Shown: one piece after another, positions 1 to 8,510 of the stretch
How the letters are laid out: the number at the start of each line of letters is the position of its first letter
Numbering within the stretch: position 1 is the first letter of the stretch
Assembly (NCBI GenBank): GCA_037139195.1
Contig: JBAXGW010000009.1
Coordinates: forward strand, 1-64,000
Direction: 5' to 3'
Length of the DNA: 64,000 bases
Source: JBAXGW01 sp037139195
Lineage (GTDB): Bacteria; Bacteroidota; Bacteroidia; Bacteroidales; JAHJDW01
Made by a program: the position numbers and the translations under genes
Notes under the pieces: model-generated
The model's input: only the letters and a program-made list of their open reading frames with translations
Database searches by the model: none
What the model was told of the DNA's origin: nothing

Positions 1-32
1 ACCGTCATTTCGACCGCAGGGAGAAATCTAAT
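1..32. repeat. Partial dispersed intergenic repeat at the window edge
   Basis: The first bases read GTCATTTCGACCGCAGGGAG followed by AAATCT. This resembles the short non-coding repeats of the GTCATT...GAnCGnAGnnGA type that I recall being scattered between genes in Bacteroidota genomes. A related form in the other orientation occurs near 53.8 kb. The copy is cut by the window edge, so its full length and symmetry cannot be judged. Assignment is by resemblance only. Confidence 0.45.
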
Positions 33-126
33 ATATTTTATCGGACAACAATGATTTGGTATATATGCAAAAATTGGTTGAAGTAAATTAAATCTTATTG
101 AAAATCTTGATATAATCAAGCAGTTA

Positions 127-654
127 TCATTTTCTATTTAGTTTATTAATAATCTTTGTTGCTCTACTTTTAAAGCCAGCGGAGCAATCTAAAAGTTCTT
201 TATTAAGAACCTCAATAAGTTCAGATTGAAGATCGGGTTCAATTAATGAAACTCTGTAAACAAACTCCATACAGTAAACTCTAATTGCTATCGCTTCCTT
301 ATGGTCGAGCAGACAATCAAAACATTTGCCAAAAGCATATCCTAAATCTGGAACATCATTAATATCAATAATTTCAGAAATAACTTTAATATAGCTTCTT
401 TTAACACCTTCTACTTTCGATTCAAAGGCTAATGGGAGAAGTTCTGCTAATCGAGGTTTAATTAAATAATGATTTTCTTCGCAACAAAATTGAACAACAC
501 GAGCAGCACGCATCGAGACTGGATATGAATGGTTGAAACTTAAATCAACTATATAGTCAAATAAATTAGAGTCTTGTCTTACAAGCTTTCTAACTTCTTC
601 TATAATTCGAGTAGAACTATCTGTTTTTAATAATTTGAGAATTGCAGATTCCAC
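127..654 (-). CDS. Small all-helical protein, possibly HEAT/ARM-like, downstream of a DEAD-box helicase
   Basis: I do not recognise a named family. The 175-residue product has no signal peptide or membrane segment, so it is probably cytoplasmic. It looks entirely alpha-helical, with alternating amphipathic stretches such as SMRAARVVQFCCEEN and IAIRVYCMEFVYRV, and the segments around residues 45-65 and 115-135 resemble HEAT/ARM-type helical hairpins. The only suitable start is a GTG; no in-frame ATG lies near it. The gene begins 27 nt after the helicase stop on the same strand, so the two are probably co-transcribed. A scaffold or protein-interaction role linked to RNA metabolism is only inference from that position. 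Confidence 0.6.
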   Translation of the reverse strand: MESAILKLLKTDSSTRIIEEVRKLVRQDSNLFDYIVDLSFNHSYPVSMRAARVVQFCCEENHYLIKPRLAELLPLAFESKVEGVKRSYIKVISEIIDINDVPDLGYAFGKCFDCLLDHKEAIAIRVYCMEFVYRVSLIEPDLQSELIEVLNKELLDCSAGFKSRATKIINKLNRK

Positions 655-681
655 TGATAATAATTAAAAAAATAAAGTATA

Positions 682-1989
682 TTAATCCGAAATTTCAATT
701 TTAGTTTTCATGTTTTTTATCTTTTCGTTGGCAATCAACGATAGTAATTCTTTTACTTTGACTCGTTTTACAGCCACATACGAAAAGAAATCTTTAACTT
801 CTATTAAGCCTATTTCATCTTTCTTTAAATTACCTTTTTGTGCCAAAAACCCAACAATATCAACTTTGTTAAGTTTGTCCTTTTTTCCTTTACCCATATA
901 CAAAGTAATCCAGTTTGGTTTTGATGGAACTCTGTAAGTTTCTTCTAATTCAATAAATTCAGGATTCTCAGTTATATATTTTGGCACAGTTTCTTCGGTA
1001 TTTATTATCATATAAGAACTTCCTTCGGCATTCATTCGGGCAGTTCGACCGTTTCTGTGAATGTACGCTTCTTCGGTTAATGGCAAATGATAATGAATAA
1101 TATTTTTAATTTCTGGAATATCCAAACCCCTTGAAGCAAGGTCGGTACAGATAAGTAAATTGCTACTTCCATTACGAAATTTTGCAAGTGCACGTTCGCG
1201 AACATGTTGCTCTAGTCCACCATGGAAAACTGCGCTAATTACATTGTTTTCTTTTAGCGAATCGCTAACATATTCAGCCGATTCTCTATGATTACAAAAT
1301 ACTAAAATTGATTCATTGCCAAGCATGCAAACCAATTGAAAAAGGGTTTTTGATTTGTCTTTTTCATCCGATTTAACCAAATGCAATTTCAAGCCTGCCG
1401 TTTCTTTTTTCTCAGTAAGAAAATTAAGAACGAATGGATTTGTAACTCCTGCAAACTCGGGTATTTCGATAGAATTTGTTGCAGAAGTTAATATGCGTTT
1501 TGTAATATAATGAGTTCTAGCTAAAATCTCAGACATTTCTTCTTGAAAACCAAGTTCTAGCGATTTGTCAAATTCATCTAATACCAGTGTGTGAACAGTA
1601 TTTACATCTATAATTCTACGGTGAATATGATCGAGGATTCTACCTGGAGTTCCAATAAGCAATGCAGGAGGTTCCGATAAATTTTTCCTTTCTACGCTCA
1701 TAGCATGTCCGCCATAGCAACAATTCACTTTAAAGCCTGTGCTCATTGACTTGAAAACTTGTTCAATCTGAATAGCCAATTCCCGTGATGGAGCCAAAAT
1801 CAGGGCTTGAATATCTTTGTTATTTGGATCAAGCCGTTTCAAAACAGGAATTAAAAAGGCAAGCGTTTTTCCCGAACCTGTTGAGGATAGTAAAATTACA
1901 TCGTTGTTATTTTCATTTGCAGCAATAGCCTGTTCCTGCATTTCGTTAAGTGCCTTAATATTTAGGCTATTTAATATTTTTTCTATCAT
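682..1989 (-). CDS. DEAD-box ATP-dependent RNA helicase with DbpA-type C-terminal domain
   Basis: Cytoplasmic RNA helicase that probably remodels rRNA or mRNA structure. Visible motifs in order: a Q-motif region near residues 14-20, Walker A SSTGSGKT (35-42), a DEFD Walker B box (DEAD variant), SAT, ARGLD and HRNGRTAR (motif VI). The C-terminal ~70 residues resemble the DbpA RNA-binding domain, which in E. coli DbpA targets 23S rRNA. An in-frame start 27 nt further upstream exists, but that extension overlaps a TACCTTTA element that looks like a near-consensus -7 box (consensus TAnnTTTG). The ATG giving about 435 residues (MIEKILNSLN...) is therefore preferred. Substrate specificity within the DbpA/CsdA group cannot be settled by eye. 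Confidence 0.93.
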   Translation of the reverse strand: MIEKILNSLNIKALNEMQEQAIAANENNNDVILLSSTGSGKTLAFLIPVLKRLDPNNKDIQALILAPSRELAIQIEQVFKSMSTGFKVNCCYGGHAMSVERKNLSEPPALLIGTPGRILDHIHRRIIDVNTVHTLVLDEFDKSLELGFQEEMSEILARTHYITKRILTSATNSIEIPEFAGVTNPFVLNFLTEKKETAGLKLHLVKSDEKDKSKTLFQLVCMLGNESILVFCNHRESAEYVSDSLKENNVISAVFHGGLEQHVRERALAKFRNGSSNLLICTDLASRGLDIPEIKNIIHYHLPLTEEAYIHRNGRTARMNAEGSSYMIINTEETVPKYITENPEFIELEETYRVPSKPNWITLYMGKGKKDKLNKVDIVGFLAQKGNLKKDEIGLIEVKDFFSYVAVKRVKVKELLSLIANEKIKNMKTKIEISD

Positions 1990-2054
1990 GGTGTAAAGGT
2001 ACGTGAAAACTATCAACTAGAAAAGTTCAAAAAGTTTCATCATTACTTTTAATA

Positions 2055-2090
2055 AAAAAACACATTTGTTGAAAAGCAAATGTGTTTTTT
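2055..2090 (-). terminator. Rho-independent terminator after gap
   Basis: A perfect 14-bp stem AAAAAACACATTTG / CAAATGTGTTTTTT surrounds an 8-nt loop. On the minus strand it lies 24 nt beyond the gap stop codon and runs into a U-rich tract. Because A and T tracts flank both sides, it could work in both directions, but only the minus strand has a gene ending here. Confidence 0.85.
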
Positions 2091-2113
2091 ATATTTATAA
2101 TTACAAGAAAAAA

Positions 2114-3112
2114 TTATGATATTTTTTCTATTAAATCAACAACTCTTGCAGAATATCCCCACTCGTTGTCGTACCACGAAATTACTTTAACTGTTTTTCC
2201 TTTAACCATAGTTAAACCAGCATCAAAAATTGATGAATGTGGGTTATGTATTATATCAACAGATACGATTGGATCTTCAGTATATTCTAAAATGCCTTTC
2301 ATTGGGCCATCTGCAGCAGCTTTCATTGCGGCATTGATTTCCTCTTTAGTAACTTCCTTTTTCAAAACAGCAACGAAATCAACCATAGAACCTGTTGGTG
2401 TTGGCACTCTTACAGCAAAACCATCTAGCTTGCCTTTTAATTCAGGAATAACTTTTCCAACTGCTTTTGCAGCACCTGTTGTAGTAGGTATTTGAGAAAC
2501 AGCACATGAGCGAGCTCTTCTTAAATCAGAATGTGGAGCATCTAATATTTGCTGATCGTTTGTATAAGAATGAATAGTAGTCATTAAACCATTTTCTATT
2601 CCAAAAGAATCGTTAAGTACTTTCGCTATTGGAGCCAAACAGTTTGTTGTACAAGATGCGTTCGAAATACATTGATGTTTTGGGTCTAACATATCTTCAT
2701 TAACACCAAGAACAATGGTTGATTCAATTTCATCTTTTGAAGGAACGGTAAGAATTACTTTTTTGGCTCCATTTTTCAAATGGTCTCCATAACCGCCTTT
2801 TGGACTTTCTTTAGAAGTAAAAACACCAGTTGATTCAATTACAACATCTGGTTTTTCGTTCCAAGGTATGTTAATTGGACTTCTTTCAGCAGAAACTTTA
2901 ATTTTCTTGCCGTTAACAATAATACTGTCTTGGTCGAAAGAAACGGTTCCATTAAACTTTCCTTGTGTTGAGTCATATTTTAACAGATGAGCTAATGTTT
3001 TTGTATCTGTTAAGTCATTAATACCAACAATTTCGATATTTGCTCTTTCAAAAGCAATTTTTAATACGTTTCTGCCAATTCGACCGAATCCGTTAATAGC
3101 TACTTTTATCAT
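2114..3112 (-). CDS. gap: Glyceraldehyde-3-phosphate dehydrogenase, type I
   Basis: Glycolytic enzyme that oxidises and phosphorylates glyceraldehyde 3-phosphate to 1,3-bisphosphoglycerate with NAD. The 332-residue length is usual. Visible features are the N-terminal Rossmann motif NGFGRIGRN, the acidic INDLTD segment after beta-2 that suggests NAD preference, the catalytic SNASCTTNCLAP loop with Cys154, the active-site His region (TTIHSYTNDQQ), and the C-terminal WYDNEWGYSARV signature. The gene is monocistronic by appearance, with a consensus promoter upstream and a strong terminator downstream. Nothing is missing from the active site. Confidence 0.98.
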   Translation of the reverse strand: MIKVAINGFGRIGRNVLKIAFERANIEIVGINDLTDTKTLAHLLKYDSTQGKFNGTVSFDQDSIIVNGKKIKVSAERSPINIPWNEKPDVVIESTGVFTSKESPKGGYGDHLKNGAKKVILTVPSKDEIESTIVLGVNEDMLDPKHQCISNASCTTNCLAPIAKVLNDSFGIENGLMTTIHSYTNDQQILDAPHSDLRRARSCAVSQIPTTTGAAKAVGKVIPELKGKLDGFAVRVPTPTGSMVDFVAVLKKEVTKEEINAAMKAAADGPMKGILEYTEDPIVSVDIIHNPHSSIFDAGLTMVKGKTVKVISWYDNEWGYSARVVDLIEKIS

Positions 3113-3137
3113 TTTTTATTTGTTTAAAATTACTTTT

Positions 3138-3169
3138 CAAAAGTACATTTAAAATACGGGAAAAACAAA
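3138..3169 (-). promoter_or_regulatory. Bacteroidota-type promoter for gap
   Basis: Read on the minus strand: TTTG (3169-3166), a 20-nt spacer, then TACTTTTG (3145-3138). This fits the Bacteroidota primary sigma-factor consensus TTTG-N19-21-TAnnTTTG. Transcription would start roughly 7 nt further on, leaving a leader of about 20 nt before the gap ATG. Confidence 0.75.
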
Positions 3170-3205
3170 TAAAAAATTTGCTAAATCGTTTTAAATATAA
3201 ATAAT

Positions 3206-6067
3206 TTATTTAACTAAAGTTAATGAGCCAACTAGTAATTGTTTCCGATGTTTTCCATCTATAATGTTAATTATATAACAATATACTCCTACTTCACATG
3301 GTGTTCCATTCTTTTTACCATCCCATGGACTATCCATATCTACACTTTCAAAAACAACTTGTCCCCAACGATTTAAAATTTGCAATTTATAATCTAAAAT
3401 ATTTACTCCCTTAACTTCCCATGTATCATTTAATAAGTCCCCATCTGGAGTAAAGGCTTTAGGCGTGTAAATAGTATAATCAGGAGATACGTAAACTCTT
3501 TGATAAGCAGTGTCAACACAACCAAAGTCGTTCATAGCTATTAAAGAAGTATAATAGTAACCAGTATCAGGATATGTATGATAAAAAGAAGGCAAATTGC
3601 TGCTTGTACCATCACCTAAATTCCATTCAAAAGATGAAACCGTATTGTAAAAACGACCTGCAAAATGAATTACGGGGTCAAATTCTGAAACATATTCTTC
3701 GTCCGTTGAAATCTCAACTGAAGGAATTGGGTAAACTGTTACTAAGGCTGTTCTTGTGAGAGTATTTGTACATGAACCATTGTTTGTTACTTTTAGAGAC
3801 ACATCATAAATACCATCATTTTGATAACTATGACGAGGGTTTTGGTCTGTTGAAACCATTCCGTCGCCAAAGTTCCACAAATAATTAGTTGTTGGATTAG
3901 TATACATTGAACTATCGCTAAAAATTGTAAGCAAAGGCGTACACCCCTCAATATTTTGTGCAGAAAAAAGAGCAATAGGAATTGGATTAACATTAACGGT
4001 ATTCTTAGTAATAGTACTGGTACATCCATCTTTTGTCACACTAAGTGTTACAGTATATGCGCCTAGGCTATCCCACGTTATTGTATAAGGACCAAAAGCA
4101 TTTGGACCAGATGTTAATATTGATGCATCGTTAAAATCCCATTGATACGTAGCATTTAATGAAATAGTGCCGTTAAATTGTATTGTTACATCCTGACCAA
4201 TGCATATATCACTAGGACTTATAGTAAATGATGATGATGGAATTGGATTTACTAAAATAGATACCGTATCAGAAGATTGACAAGTGTTTGCATCAGTTCC
4301 TACAACTAAATAAGTTGTACTAACTAAGGGATTAGCAATAGGATTTTGTAAAATTTCTTGACCTGCTATGCTACTTCCTGTTGGATTATCAGTCCAAAGA
4401 TAATTTACTGCCCCAGTAGCATTAAGTTGAGCATCTTGTCCCACACAAATAACATTAGGAGTAATAGTTGCATCAATATTTGGCAGTGTATGTAATCCTA
4501 CACTCACAGAATCGTATCCAGGGCAAGCTCCATATACAGTAACTAAATAATATGTAAAGTTTGTTGGAGTAACATTTATAGATTGTGTTGTTTCTCCATT
4601 GCTCCATAAATATGTATTTCCACCATAAGCTGTTAAGGTAGCAGTTCCGCCAGGACAAATAGTTGTATCATTACTTGTTTGTGCAAAGCCATGAGATATA
4701 TCTACTGCAACCTGTTCTGTTTTTATTGCACCACAAGCATCAGTAACAGAAACAGTATAAGTTGTAGATACCAGTGGCGAAACACTTGTATGTGATGCTG
4801 TTCCTGCACCATTTGTCCAAGAATAAGTATATGGAGGTATTCCTCCAGTAGCAGTAACTCCAATATTAGCAGAGCCGCCACAAATGGCAGTATCATTTGT
4901 AGAAATTAATACAACAGGTGTATTGTCCTGAATATTAAAAACTATAGTATCAAAACCACAAATAGATGTTTGAACAACTAACATTACTGTTTCATTTCCT
5001 TCTGTAACACCGTCCATATAAGGAGAAACAACTATTTGAGCAGTAGTTTGTCCCGCAGGAATTGTAATGTTATCAGCTATAGTAGTATAATCTATTCCAT
5101 TTGTTGCTGTTCCTTGTATACCAAAATATACAGTTTTATCAACTGTAAGGGCTTGAGGCAAGGTGAAATTAACAATAGCATCGTTGCAGCCTTCTACTGC
5201 ATTATTAGCAACTGTGGGTTGAGAATAATTTGTTGATACAGCTACACTGCTACTTGAAAAACTATTTGCTTCTAAAAATACAGCTGAATCATAACTAGAA
5301 TCACCTGCATCTCCAACGGCAAGTTTAATGTGATATGTCATACAAGGTGAAACAATTGCCCATGCAGTCATAACAGTAGTAAATCCATCGTATTCTATTG
5401 TTACACCAGAAGTATTATCAATATAATATTGAGCATTTGTGTAGTCATTAAGGTTGTTTATAGAAATAGGAGTTGTTGTTCCCGGCAAATAAGCAATATT
5501 TTTACTTGTATAACTGCCTCCAGCAGGATTTGGACCTGTAATAAAAAAGCCAAAAACATCGTTGAAGCTGCCTCCAACAAATTCTGGATACTCTTCTGAT
5601 CCAAATACGTACCTAAATTTTATTGTATCTGATGTAGGAACAAAATCAAACTGTAAAACAGTGGCGTCATTTATTGTAAAACCAGTAACAAGAGAAGCTA
5701 AATCAACATCGCTTCCAGTGCCATTAGACGAAGTTGTACTTGACATGTCATTTGGACCTACGGCATCGCTTGCACTTCCTGAAGAAAGAATTACCCCTTC
5801 AGCTAGACCTAAATTGGTACTTGCTCCTCCAGTAAATTTTCCTCTTGCCAAACTGCCCCCTGAGAAAGTAATATTAGAAACGGTAACCCCTGTTCCTACT
5901 AAAACATCTTGTACTAACTGCTGCGGTGTTTGCGAGGTGGATACTACTAACTGAGCTCTTCCCTGTAACTGAAATAAAAACAAGAAAGACAATAAAAATA
6001 TAGTTAATCGCAAGGTCTTCGATAACTGTATCAAATGTTTCAATATTGTGGTGGCTTCCATTTTCAT
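3206..6067 (-). CDS. Secreted choice-of-anchor L / Calx-beta / PKD protein with type IX (type B) sorting domain
   Basis: Large predicted cell-surface or secreted protein of 953 residues. A signal peptide covers roughly residues 1-38, ending at GRAQ. Residues ~39-270 match the choice-of-anchor L domain (SSGSASDAVGPND, FVFGSEEYPEFVGGSFNDVFGFF-type segments). A Calx-beta-like domain follows (~283-382, with EGNETVMLVV), then several Ig/PKD-like domains including NFGDG and NLGDG motifs. The last ~90 residues (TPKAFTPDGDLLNDTW ... ILNRWGQVVFES) are a CHU_C/gliding-type C-terminal domain, the type B signal for export by the type IX secretion system. A paralogue lies 21 nt upstream on the same strand, so the pair is probably one operon. 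The molecular function is unknown; adhesion or matrix roles are plausible only by architecture. Confidence 0.9.
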   Translation of the reverse strand: MKMEATTILKHLIQLSKTLRLTIFLLSFLFLFQLQGRAQLVVSTSQTPQQLVQDVLVGTGVTVSNITFSGGSLARGKFTGGASTNLGLAEGVILSSGSASDAVGPNDMSSTTSSNGTGSDVDLASLVTGFTINDATVLQFDFVPTSDTIKFRYVFGSEEYPEFVGGSFNDVFGFFITGPNPAGGSYTSKNIAYLPGTTTPISINNLNDYTNAQYYIDNTSGVTIEYDGFTTVMTAWAIVSPCMTYHIKLAVGDAGDSSYDSAVFLEANSFSSSSVAVSTNYSQPTVANNAVEGCNDAIVNFTLPQALTVDKTVYFGIQGTATNGIDYTTIADNITIPAGQTTAQIVVSPYMDGVTEGNETVMLVVQTSICGFDTIVFNIQDNTPVVLISTNDTAICGGSANIGVTATGGIPPYTYSWTNGAGTASHTSVSPLVSTTYTVSVTDACGAIKTEQVAVDISHGFAQTSNDTTICPGGTATLTAYGGNTYLWSNGETTQSINVTPTNFTYYLVTVYGACPGYDSVSVGLHTLPNIDATITPNVICVGQDAQLNATGAVNYLWTDNPTGSSIAGQEILQNPIANPLVSTTYLVVGTDANTCQSSDTVSILVNPIPSSSFTISPSDICIGQDVTIQFNGTISLNATYQWDFNDASILTSGPNAFGPYTITWDSLGAYTVTLSVTKDGCTSTITKNTVNVNPIPIALFSAQNIEGCTPLLTIFSDSSMYTNPTTNYLWNFGDGMVSTDQNPRHSYQNDGIYDVSLKVTNNGSCTNTLTRTALVTVYPIPSVEISTDEEYVSEFDPVIHFAGRFYNTVSSFEWNLGDGTSSNLPSFYHTYPDTGYYYTSLIAMNDFGCVDTAYQRVYVSPDYTIYTPKAFTPDGDLLNDTWEVKGVNILDYKLQILNRWGQVVFESVDMDSPWDGKKNGTPCEVGVYCYIINIIDGKHRKQLLVGSLTLVK

Positions 6068-6088
6068 TGATTATATATATTTTTTCTT

Positions 6089-7999
6089 TTATCGCATTAT
6101 TGTTACTGTGCCGGTATAATTTTCTCCTTCATTAATTTGAAGAATGTAATAATAAGTCCCATCGGAAGATTTATCGCCGTTCCAATCATTTTTGTAATTA
6201 GTACTTTCTAGTACTTTCTTTCCCCATCTATTAAAAACTAACAAAGTATAATTTGAATAATACTCAATATTAATAATTTCAAAATTATCATTTAACCCAT
6301 CTCCATTTGGGGTAAATACATTTGGAATTGTTAAAGGACAATTTATCAAATTTATTGAATCAATTGTTATTATACTTGAACAACCCAAACTTGTTACAAA
6401 AAGGCTAACATTTTTTCCACCTTCTAAATTCCATTTTATTTGATATGGTCCACCACCGCTGCCACTCTCAATGCTACCATCTCCAAAATTCCATGAAAAA
6501 TTAGCATTAGAAGGAGCATTTCCAGTATAGATAATGTTTGCTTCTTGTAAAACACAAATTTCATCTGGAATATCGAAAGTTGAAGTAGGTATTGGATTAA
6601 CTTTAAGCTCAAATGATTTCTCTGCAAAATTTCCGCAGGAATCTGTAACTTCAACGGAATAAATATAAGTTCCAATCGCAGGCGTTTCGACAAAGGAAGG
6701 TGTTGTTTGATTAGTGCTCCATAGATAGGTAAAAGGAGCTATGCCATCTAAAGGAGTGACACCAACAGAAAAACTATTTCCATCACAAATGGCAGTATCA
6801 TTATTTACATTTATTTTTAACGAATCAACATTTAAAAGATAGATAGTTGCAGAAATAGGAACAGTAACGCAAGATAATACCTGAGGAATTGTTAACACAA
6901 TTGTTTCGTCGTTTTCTGTAATCCCATCCCATTTAGGGTCAATTATAATTGAAACTGTATCTTCGCCAGGATAAAATACAACGCTATCAATTATTGGATT
7001 TCCGCTAGAGTCAACATAATCAACTCCATTGCTAGCAGATCCACCAATTGTATAATGAATTACCAATGTGTCATTTATAATACCACCTCTAGAAAAATAA
7101 TAGGTAGCAGCACCACACCCTTCAGCCATTGTTGAGTCACCAGTTGAAGACACTGCAGTTAAATTTAAAGAAGGAGAACTAAAACTTTTTGCCTGAAGAA
7201 ATACTCCTGAATCATAAACCCCATCGCCCCCATCAGCTATTGCAATTCTAATTGTATAAGTTTGACAAGGAGTTACAACTGCCATAGCTTGAAAAACATC
7301 AGTATATCCATCGTATTGAATAGCAGAACCAACGTTAGCATTAAAAAAATTTGAATGATTCAATGCATTAGAACCATATTTATCAGTGCACCCACTAGAA
7401 GAATAGCTACCTCCAGGCGATCCAACATTAACAGAATTAATTGCAACAGGAGTATTAGTACCTGGAATTAATGCGATATTAGTTTTATTATAAGCTGTTC
7501 CAATAGGATTTGGACCTGTAAGAAAAAAAGCAAAAATATCGTTCATGTCTGAACAAACAAATTCATTATATTCCTCTGAACCAAACACATAATTAAACCT
7601 TATAGTATCGGCTGAAGGAATAAAATCGAATTCTAGAATTGCTGCATCATAAGTATCTACTCCAGATAAAGCATCCAAATCAACATTACCTGCTTGCGAT
7701 AAATCCTCGCCATTAGAACCTGAACTATTAGGCCCAACAGCATCAGAAGCCTTTCCTGTTGTTAAAATTACTCCAACAGGAATTCCAATGCTTCCAGCAC
7801 CTGTAAACTTCCCAATTGCTTGTAAACTTCCTGTAAAGTGTATATTAGAAACTGATACACCAGACCCAACAAGTATATTTTGAACTAATTGTTGTGGAGT
7901 CATTGATGTAACAACAACTTGTGCAGACAAGTGTAGTGAAAATAGAAAAAAAGGTACTATTGAATAATAACAAATAATTTTCTTTATCTTATTTTTCAT
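6089..7999 (-). CDS. Secreted choice-of-anchor L / Calx-beta / PKD protein, shorter paralogue, type IX type B signal
   Basis: A 636-residue paralogue of the next gene downstream. A signal peptide spans residues 1-26 (LHLSAQ cleavage region). The choice-of-anchor L domain contains TTGKASDAVGPNSSG and FGSEEYNEFVCSD. A Calx-beta-like domain with ENDETIVLTI follows, then an Ig-like segment, one clear PKD domain (FSWNFGDGSIES), and a terminal CHU_C domain (FTPNGDGLNDNFEI ... VFNRWGKKVLES). It has fewer Ig/PKD repeats than its neighbour, so the two differ mainly in stalk length. It is first in the probable two-gene operon, and no consensus promoter was found in the 240 nt upstream. Surface localisation is well supported; the ligand is unknown. 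Confidence 0.9.
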   Translation of the reverse strand: MKNKIKKIICYYSIVPFFLFSLHLSAQVVVTSMTPQQLVQNILVGSGVSVSNIHFTGSLQAIGKFTGAGSIGIPVGVILTTGKASDAVGPNSSGSNGEDLSQAGNVDLDALSGVDTYDAAILEFDFIPSADTIRFNYVFGSEEYNEFVCSDMNDIFAFFLTGPNPIGTAYNKTNIALIPGTNTPVAINSVNVGSPGGSYSSSGCTDKYGSNALNHSNFFNANVGSAIQYDGYTDVFQAMAVVTPCQTYTIRIAIADGGDGVYDSGVFLQAKSFSSPSLNLTAVSSTGDSTMAEGCGAATYYFSRGGIINDTLVIHYTIGGSASNGVDYVDSSGNPIIDSVVFYPGEDTVSIIIDPKWDGITENDETIVLTIPQVLSCVTVPISATIYLLNVDSLKINVNNDTAICDGNSFSVGVTPLDGIAPFTYLWSTNQTTPSFVETPAIGTYIYSVEVTDSCGNFAEKSFELKVNPIPTSTFDIPDEICVLQEANIIYTGNAPSNANFSWNFGDGSIESGSGGGPYQIKWNLEGGKNVSLFVTSLGCSSIITIDSINLINCPLTIPNVFTPNGDGLNDNFEIINIEYYSNYTLLVFNRWGKKVLESTNYKNDWNGDKSSDGTYYYILQINEGENYTGTVTIMR

Positions 8000-8239
8000 G
8001 GCGGTTAATCGTAAAAAAGTGTGCGTATGCTATTAAAAACTCTAATATCACCGCAATTTATAAATAATATCTTTAATTATCAAACACTTATATATAATAA
8101 TACTTCTATTACATATAATAAATTTTTAGATAACTTGCTCTAATTCATATATTAATAAGACAGTAAAGTAATAGAAATGGTTGCCTTTATTCAGAATAAT
8201 TAAACTAATAGAGTAAAAAATTCGAAAACCTTAGATTTA

Positions 8240-8506
8240 TTATCGAATAGAAAAATCTAGAAAATTTGTTTTTGCTTCTATTTCGTTCCATTCAACATTT
8301 TCGACTCTTGATCGAGAAGGTCCTTTATGGCACCATAATATTAGGTTTTGAATATTTTCTTCTCTGCCTTGTGCAATAATCTCAACAGAACCGTCAGGAA
8401 AATTCTTAGCATAGCCCTTTATTTCTAGTTTATTTGCATAATGTTGAGCCGAATACCTATATGCAACGCCCTGAACTTTTCCAGAAACAATAATACGTAT
8501 TGTCAT
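8240..8506 (-). CDS. acyP: Acylphosphatase
   Basis: Small cytosolic enzyme that hydrolyses carboxyl-phosphate bonds such as acetyl phosphate. The 88-residue length is typical. The active-site loop GKVQGVAYR carries the phosphate-binding Arg17, and the catalytic Asn35 lies in GYAKNFPDGSVEI. The usual loop is GxVQGVxFR, so Tyr replaces Phe, a mild variation. The start lies 4 nt beyond the stop of the MBOAT gene, so it is very likely the last gene of the SGNH-SGNH-MBOAT operon. Whether it serves acetyl metabolism tied to glycan O-acetylation is inference. Confidence 0.95.
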   Translation of the reverse strand: MTIRIIVSGKVQGVAYRYSAQHYANKLEIKGYAKNFPDGSVEIIAQGREENIQNLILWCHKGPSRSRVENVEWNEIEAKTNFLDFSIR

Positions 8507-8510
8507 TCAA

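Noticed and set aside
2082..2495. A 137-residue plus-strand frame opposite gap
   Set aside because: gap is unmistakable on the other strand, and the frame starts inside the terminator region.
5562..5954. A 130-residue plus-strand frame inside the large choice-of-anchor L gene
   Set aside because: It is antisense to a well-supported domain-rich gene, low in complexity and without a start signal.
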